Assembly (NCBI GenBank): GCA_003290165.1
Contig: QNQO01006218.1
Location: 1 to 64,000, forward strand
Length of the DNA stretch: 64,000 bases
Source: Berberis thunbergii
Lineage: Eukaryota; Streptophyta; Magnoliopsida; Ranunculales; Berberidaceae
Direction of reading: 5' to 3'
Part shown: positions 57,479 through 64,000 of the stretch, piece after piece
Layout: the number at the start of each line of letters is the position of its first letter
Numbering within the stretch: the stretch's first letter is position 1
Program-made: the position numbers and the translations under genes
Notes under the pieces: model-generated
What the model was told of the DNA's origin: nothing
Seen by the model: only the letters and a program-made list of their open reading frames with translations
The model's database searches: none

Positions 57479-59048
57479 CTACAACACAGAGATCAAGAAA
57501 CCAAAAGGTAGCTTTTAGGAGTTCATATAACTTCTACAACATCCCTTTCTTAATTTAAAAGAAGAAAGACGGTATCAAATCAAATAGGAGACATATTTCA
57601 GAGCTAGTTTTCATATTCATCAATAAAAAAAACTAAGTTTAACTGGAAACTAGGAAAGATGAGAAGGTTTGTCTTTGTCTACCTAAGGGCACAACATGAA
57701 TGGGTCCAACCAGACATATTTTCTAAATAAACTTCAAAAAGCCAAAGCATCAAATGATCGAGTTTATAAAACTTGATAAGACCAGGTATACTACACTGCT
57801 AAGCAATAAAAACAGCAGAAAGCACCGACATCTGGATAGCTCGATCAAATTGACCTTCATCAAAGAGATCCTTTTGATGAGTCAAAATCATATGGTTCTG
57901 TGCAGTTTTTTTTTCCTAGATGAAAGTCATGGTTATTTATCCGAACAACAGTGTTGCAAAAAATTTCGCATTCAACAAGATTTTCATTCGAGAGAGCAAG
58001 GAGCATAACATGATAGATGTTGAAGTACGATAAATGATAGAACATACAACTTCCTTATAGTTCTCAAGGAACCAATAGTAAAATGAGCAAATTTACTAGC
58101 ACTGTGAAAATTTCCTTCACCACTTTTCCTACTTGCAAAGAAACTCTTTTATGTTTTACAAACAAATTATCCATTTGCAGGTACATTCTGAACTTGCAAC
58201 AGAAACAAATCAAAGTTTTTCATACTTATAGAAAGCACAAGTTGTTGTTTGTTGTACATACTAGATAACAGAGATGCTCAAGAGTGAACCCTTTGTGGTA
58301 TTTATATGGTCCATTAGTCATCTAGGCGTTGCCAAATGCTCAAAGGTAATATAAAAGGTAGTGACAATGAGCTGTAAATAACAGCTGAAATTTTGAGCAT
58401 GAAAGAATCACATTCCTAGAGCAAACTAAAATACTCATTTGAAGTAGCTAAAAAATATGTTATAATGGAAATTTCATCTAGTCAGATAATTAACCAGCAA
58501 GGGTTGGATTCGATAATAATGTATAATTATCTGTGATTAATAACTATGTAACAAGGACTCTGCATTATAATGGCCTCAAGTACTATAATATTTTCAGCCT
58601 TCTGAAAAGCATGACTGGATGTTTACCTATTCAAAGGATAGAGTTTCAAACTGTTGCATTAGGTCCATGAGTAAATGAAAATTTTGACAACTTATGTTTG
58701 TGCGAAGTTTTGAATTTTACAAGGAAAACACACCTTCCCATGGGTAGCTAGGAACATAGAAAGTCGATTCCTTTCTAAACTGCATATGAAACAAGCTGCA
58801 CAAGTTGAAACGCTTGTAAACAAGTGAGAGAGCATTCAATTGAAAGTAGTTAGACATAATTGAAATAACATTTAACTACCAAAGTGAACACGCTTCTAAT
58901 ACCAACAGTGCCTCGAAGAGAGCTTCTTTTAATCACTTTCTATGAAAAATCAAATTAAATTTGCCTTAGGGAGAGGTTTATAGACAAGAAAACTTGTTCA
59001 ACTGACCAAGACAAAAGTAGGAGGGAAGACCAACCTCTAAGGTTTTAC

Positions 59049-59745
59049 CAACTGTCAATACAGCGGGCAATTCGGATAGTAAACCTGGCCTGTCAGGGCC
59101 AGTTAACTCAATCGATGTGTGCTCTTTAGATGGCATTACCCCAACATAGCTTCTGAAAGACGAGAGAAAGCATACATTGGTTTCCAGAGACTGAAAATCA
59201 TAAATGAAACAGTTTGATTATTAGTAGAGTACTGCAAGCACCACAAAAGTTTTGGTAGAAATGAAAGTTATGAACATAAATGGAGATGAGTATCAATCAG
59301 TTTATGAATTCTGACCTTTATGATATAATTGATAAGTCCTTCATCTCTGATTTTATTTCCATCATCATCCGTCACTTTGAACACTGAAAGATATGATCTT
59401 AAGTTTAGCACGAGAATGATAATAAAAGGGTTTGAGTTCATTTCAAATCAAATCAAGTAGTTTGGAATGGAAACCTTACCATCCATAAACCATCCTCCAT
59501 CAAAAGATATGTACGCTTTCACTATATAAGGTTGAGATCAGTAAGAAGTTGCACAACTTCTAAGAGAATTCCATGTTTGTTGGCACTATCAACCTATAAA
59601 CAAAATTTCACTATCAGTGATATAAAAAATCTTTAATTTCTTGCAAGTCTCCTATAGAACGAACAGAATATCCCAAAGGGTATAAGCAGCTCACCTGAAT
59701 GACAGTTGCATGCTCACAAGCATCATTGTCAACCACAATTTTGCC
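59049..59745 (-). pseudogene. ACT-domain repeat (ACR-like) gene fragment
   Basis: Four exon pieces with kept splice sites: about 59696-59745 (KIVVDNDACEHATVIQ), 59480-59593 (VDSANKHGILLEVVQLLTDL, then a stop, KAYISFDGGWFMD), 59316-59383 (VFKVTDDDGNKIRDEGLINY) and 59049-59152 (YVGVMPSKEHTSIELTGPDR, PGLLSEL). These are the first and part of the second ACT unit of plant ACR proteins, which probably sense amino acids. A stop after LNLI and the missing rest make it non-functional. Kept introns show capture from genomic DNA. Confidence 0.82.
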
Positions 59746-60519
59746 ACAACAAAAGGCAAAAAAATTAATCAAGTCCTGAATTGCCCCAAAAAAAATTAAA
59801 TGAAGTGAAAAAGTGATCATTTGATCACTATGTCTATATAAATATAATGTAAAAAAAAGGGGCAAGCCCTATATTGAATGAAAGAATCTCAATGCCACTC
59901 AGAGCTTTTAGCTTGAGAATCAAGCAAATGTGCTTATAAAGAATAAACAAAACAAAATACTACTAATATTCCTGTCTATTAAATCAGGAAAATAAAGTTG
60001 AAAGGGGAGCAAAACATAATGTATTAGGACGGATTCCACAAATCTTCACTATAGTTCTAGGAAGGATATAATTAGAAAAAGCAGAGGAAATTGCACATAG
60101 TTTTCAAATCTAGCTTGCCGAATTGCATTTCGAAGAGTCTTGAAACTCCTAACCAAACATCTTCATATCAACCTAAAAGAGAACCCCATCAAATAATTCT
60201 AATCAAACTATCATTAGATCATTCTAAGAAGTCGAACCTTTTACTCTTCAAAGTCCTCACACCAAACTTTCACATGAAACCCCAAGAGAACTATTCAACA
60301 AAAAACATTGATTTGTGTGTTTCTAAGCTCTCGCATACCAAAAGGACTCATTCAAGAAGACCCCCATACACTAATCTCTAACTAGTAATTTTTGAAATTT
60401 CAGAAAGACCAACATAGCAATATATGAATTGAACACAAATCAAAGAGATACAATTTGAAAAGGACCCCAAAACAAGTGATTTGTGGGTTTTCTATTAAGG
60501 TTTTATTGTGGAATTGGCA

Positions 60520-60870
60520 ATGCAACAAAAGTTAAACAACTAGTTCCTGGGATTGACAAAACACCAGGAACTCCAGCCGCCAGGTGCATAGCAAGAAATG
60601 AAGAATACAGAGCTCCTATATGAGCAGCCTGACTAGCAAATATATAGTGAATGAGGAAGTAAGTTGCCTGAAGCACGACAAATGTTGCAGGCCAGCTCAA
60701 TGAGAAAGACTGAAGAGCAGTGCCACACAATTAGACACCCAGGCGACAATACCCAGGTATGTGAGTTGGCCTGCCATACCCACTAGAACTGAAAACCAAG
60801 CTAAGGTATCCATGCAGACTTTTTCACTTAGCAAATATAAGGCTAACATGTTTAACCAGTCCAAAACCAT
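60520..60870 (-). pseudogene. plastid dicarboxylate transporter (DiT) fragment
   Basis: Readable parts are DTLAWFSVLVGMAGQLTYLG, IVAWVSNCVA, then in another frame LQSFSLSWPATFVVLQATYF, IGALYSSFLAMHLAAGVPGV. This is a C-terminal membrane part of 2-oxoglutarate/malate-type translocators of the chloroplast envelope. One frameshift falls near 60715; the ends join unrelated sequence. Confidence 0.8.
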
Positions 60871-61051
60871 TACCTTTTTAGAGATGTTTTGCAAGACACC
60901 CATCAAAATCAAATGCTGCAACTTTGCTTGAATCGTGGAGGCCTTCATCTAAGCCAACAAAATAGAGATCATGAATCAATCACAAAGATAATACAAATAT
61001 GTGACATATAGACATCTGTACACAGTATCAAATGATTAACAAAGTTCTCAC

Positions 61052-61160
61052 CTGCTCAAGAAAAATGATTGTTTGGAATGCCTTCCATTTGGCCAATAGT
61101 ATGGAATCTTGTGACAAATGGTCAAACAACAACTTGGCTACCGATAACACAGCGAGGACG
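61052..61160 (-). other. exon-like piece, unrecognised
   Basis: Minus-strand frame AVLSVAKLLFDHLSQDSILL then KWKAFQTIIFLEQ ends at a donor GTGAGAAC. It reads like a helical repeat protein, but the family is not recognised. Probably another captured piece. Confidence 0.35.
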
Positions 61161-61453
61161 AATAAAACAACAAGAACGAGAACAACACAACAATAAAGAA
61201 AAATTTAACAAGATTGTATGCCTAACTAAGTGCCCCCACCTAAGAGACAGAATAACTATGTAAACAAAGGTTGATACTGAAGATGTAATGTGCTTATTTG
61301 GTGTTGGATGGCCACGAAGTTTGTGTTTAGAAGTTCCTTTGTGATTTTTATTCGGCTTGCTCTGGGCAAACGTTGTATTTCAATTATCTGTTAAATGCAT
61401 CAGCCAACCACCCCCCCCCCGCCAGTAGCATTGATACCTAATCTATATCGCAC

Positions 61454-61792
61454 TTGAATGGCTTTTTTAGGTCCAATTCCATCTATTTGGTTGAGGCAAT
61501 TCTTAACTTGTTCATTGGAACTGATCTTTCTTCAATGGCTGAGAACTGGGACAGGGACTTCAACAGACAGACAGGAGCTGCGAGGAGTTTGACTACGGTC
61601 CTTGACCTGCTTCCAAAAAAGAAGGGACGCTTTCACTGGGCCTGCCCGATTCGACAGACCAATGGCCAAGTGCTGCTTTATTGTATTGTTCGCCTAGGTG
61701 CGCTATTGCTTCCTTCCCGCCCACCCCCCTTTTTTGAAGCCATTACTTTGCTTTGTCCTTATTGTCTTCTAAATAGAGATAGTAGCAGATAG
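61454..61792 (+). other. open frame of unknown origin, 112 aa
   Basis: Contains MAENWDRDFNRQTGAARSLT and LDLLPKKKGRFHWACPIRQT. Composition is protein-like, and it is the only plus-strand candidate in this stretch. Not recognised; could be a captured fragment or chance. Confidence 0.25.
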
Positions 61793-61832
61793 AAACTAAA
61801 TAAATGCAACACTAAGATAGGGCGAAACATAC

Positions 61833-62433
61833 CTTGTACTCATCCTTTACTTCGGAGTTGGAGTAATGTATTTCTAACCCAGTTTTCCCAACAAGTGACA
61901 ACTGGTTGTTTCCAATAAAAGGATCAGTTTTTTCTCTTTGGGTCAGTAGAGCAGTATTATACAAAATAAATTATAGAAATGACATACAATCTTCTTTAAT
62001 AATATGCCATACCAGATACAAATAAAATTGCTCATACCTTTGAATGAAAATGGATCACCTTAATGGAAGAAAATAATTTCTTTGTTTATTTTAAAAAAAA
62101 TTTAGTTTCTCTACCTTTACTTTCTTCGAACTGTTTTCCTTGCCTTCACCATGCTCAATTTCTTCTTCTTCCAAAACCTGAAACAAATAAAATAGTTTAA
62201 TACTAAAATAAGAACGCATATAAAAAATGATACTTAGAAAGACTCTTTTTCTGATCGTTACCGCAACCTCCTCCTCCACATTCCCATGCATTTTCAGGAT
62301 CCACATTACACTAAACTCAATCGCGCATTGCTAATTTAACAAACAACAATAACAAAGGCAATCTTCAAACCTCCTTCTCCTCCGAACCATCACTTGGAGC
62401 CACAAGCTTATTCAATGCTTCCTGATCATCACT
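61833..62433 (-). other. several exon-like acidic pieces, unrecognised
   Basis: Pieces with plausible splice sites: 62371-62433 (SDDQEALNKLVAPSDGSEEK), about 62105-62178 (VLEEEEIEHGEGKENSSKKV) and 61833-61905 (GLEIHYSNSEVKDEYK, donor GTATGT). They may come from one acidic nuclear protein, but the family is not recognised and no joined frame was verified. Confidence 0.35.
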
Positions 62434-63739
62434 CTGAAACAATAGCCCAGAGGGAAATAACTAGGTAATCATTACCAATACATTGAAACAATAAAAGATT
62501 TAACTAGGTAATCATTACCAATGCTCACTTTGATATATCTTATCCTTACCAAAAAGATATTTAACAACATCAAATTGTCGGTAGCTCAATAAATGTAGTA
62601 GATAAGATGGAGATATTTAACATTGAAATCATTGTAGAACCAATTGGTTTGAATTTAGAAATGGCAAGTTTTTTGGGGAAATATCAGATAAAACCAATGA
62701 TATGTCAGGGAAATTAACAATGCGCGGGTGATGATCAAGTACAGGCTTGGTTTCTAAACACACACAGACTGCTGTCAGTTTGGTCAAGACAACATATTTA
62801 ACTTAGCATGGGGTGGACCGTGTGGCATATGTGATGGCTCAAATAACATTATGTGCACCAAGAAAGCACTCTCATTATTGTATACATTGTCGTGGCTCCT
62901 GACTACTTTCTGAATTTGTGGTGCTTATATCGGCAGCCTAGTAATAATATATTGTAGGAAATATTAAGCTAAAAGGACAATATGAATAATATATTGTAGA
63001 CATATGAAATACAGCCGTAGATTACTATTCAAGTTCAATATAGCATTAAGCATAATTTACATGGATAAATTTGAAGAGAATGCAAATAATAACTATAAAA
63101 ATGCTACATTCAGAATGCTTGCTATGCTCCATGATAGGCAGACTCCATTTTAAGGGTAACAATAGAGTCAAACATGCATAGATAGATAAATGAAGAGACC
63201 TTAACATCTCCGAACATACATCTCAAACTTAAAGGGTAGCTAAAGAAATCACAGTCAAGTAATCCAACAACCATGATGACAATACAACGCTGTGTGTCAC
63301 AGAACTTATCATTCGCAACCTTTGGAACACTGCAGTTAATGTCACACACATGATTCAACTCATACACAATAAGATGGAAAATCAACTTAGAATTAATTTA
63401 TCTTTATAATTGATACAGGTTCGTTTCTGAGTAGCTTGGATGTTTGTAAGAGCTGGAGGCGGCTTCTGCTCCTCAAATGGATCAACATCATCCACCTCTC
63501 TTGTCACTGTCATGCCTTTCATTCAGAATGCCATCGTCAGCTCTCCCCAACCATCTGCTGATGATGCCATTGTCAGTTTTTGTAGCAACTTGCTATTTCA
63601 CTTGCAAGATCAGGCTTGTAAAAGTCATATACATGAGCCATGTGCAGGCCCTTCTGCCATGAGCCATGAGCCGGTTGGCCTTTGCTCATTCTCTATTTCA
63701 CGAAATGAATAAGCAGTACCTATGAATATTCTTGGCAAA

Positions 63740-64000
63740 CTCTATATGGTGGATCACGGGAAAATCCAGTGCATTTTCTGCTAAAGACTCAAATAGCCTG
63801 CACCAAAAAAAGAATTCATGATTTAGATGACTAGCAAAGATGTTAATTAACAATTCAAAAGCATCGGTCAGAACATTTCCTCCTTGCAGCATGCACTCTG
63901 CTGGTTTTGTCTTCAGTACTTGGTAGATGATGCAGAATCATTGTAGCATCAACATCCTTCTCGTAGGATTCATCTCCTCGGATAGATATAGCCAACGTGG
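63740..64000 (-). other. exon-like pieces at the window edge, unrecognised
   Basis: Minus-strand frames SIRGDESYEKDVDATMILHH with LPSTEDKTSRVHAARR (from the edge) and LFESLAENALDFPVIHHIEF with AKNIH look like coding sequence. They could be part of a gene extending beyond the window or more captured pieces. Confidence 0.3.

Larger units (their letters stand above)
56212..64000. mobile_element. CACTA transposon end with captured gene pieces
   Basis: CACTACACAAAAAATGG at 56212 is a CACTA terminus facing right, preceded by TCA (possible 3-bp target site). Dense subterminal repeats follow. No matching inverted end (TTTTTTGTGTAGTG) is seen before 64000, so the element should extend beyond the window unless truncated. 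Behind the repeats lie exon pieces of several unrelated host genes, all in minus orientation and all damaged, as in Pack-CACTA elements. No transposase was recognised. Confidence 0.65.

Noticed and set aside
60091..60381. 96-aa plus-strand frame
   Set aside because: AT-rich, opposite to the captured exon pieces, and with no motif.
57385..60870. Functional RH1, ACR or DiT genes
   Set aside because: Each is only a fragment with stops or frameshifts, and the three unrelated genes follow one another in a transposon.

Overview
This is nuclear DNA of a flowering plant, most likely a eudicot. The evidence is spliced genes with GT-AG introns, plant-only families (PLS-type PPR, KIN-14 kinesin, ACHT thioredoxin, HIPP, MIR169), plant LTR retrotransposons primed by initiator tRNA-Met, and many MITEs and tRNA-derived SINEs. 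Gene density is low and most of the window is nested transposable elements. Everything here was read by eye from the sequence; no database search was run, and family names rest on recognised motifs.

Layout. 1-2.6 kb: the 5' part of a minus-strand Ty3/gypsy element and a second LTR-like block. 3.7-5.3 kb: a possible small three-exon gene with a hAT element in its intron. 5.7-11.4 kb: a complete but dead minus-strand chromovirus (LTRs, PBS, PPT, exact 5-bp TSD) with a hAT element nested in its RT. 11.8-13.3 kb: an E-type PPR gene with one frameshift. 15.3-17.2 kb: an ACHT-type thioredoxin relic with a SINE. 17.3-24.9 kb: MITEs, a large inverted-repeat cluster and hAT elements. 25.8-34.5 kb: the one clearly intact protein gene, an 11-exon KIN-14 kinesin of 961 aa whose introns are loaded with elements. 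35.2-38.5 kb: two SINE families and a perfectly bounded palindromic Mutator-like element that carries pieces of an NLR resistance gene and of an EBS/SHL-like BAH gene. 39.2-43.6 kb: a young minus-strand Ty1/copia element whose gag position is filled by sequence resembling the tail of an HIPP metallochaperone. 44-50 kb: hAT, LTR fragments and inverted repeats. 51.16-51.32 kb: a MIR169 hairpin. 53.5-56 kb: LTR fragments and a minisatellite. 56.2 kb to the end: one end of a CACTA transposon and, behind it, broken pieces of at least three host genes (DEAD-box RH1-like, ACT-domain ACR-like, plastid dicarboxylate transporter).

How it fits together. The window contains few working genes: KIN-14 (microtubule motor), MIR169 (regulator of NF-YA factors) and perhaps the PPR gene if its frameshift is an assembly error. 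Its main interest is gene-fragment capture by three unrelated transposon classes: Mutator-like, copia and CACTA. The Mutator-like element is arranged as two 586-589-bp arms around a 24-bp loop, so any read-through transcript would fold into a long hairpin that could feed small-RNA production against NLR and EBS-like genes. That is the best candidate here for an undescribed system; its activity is inference.
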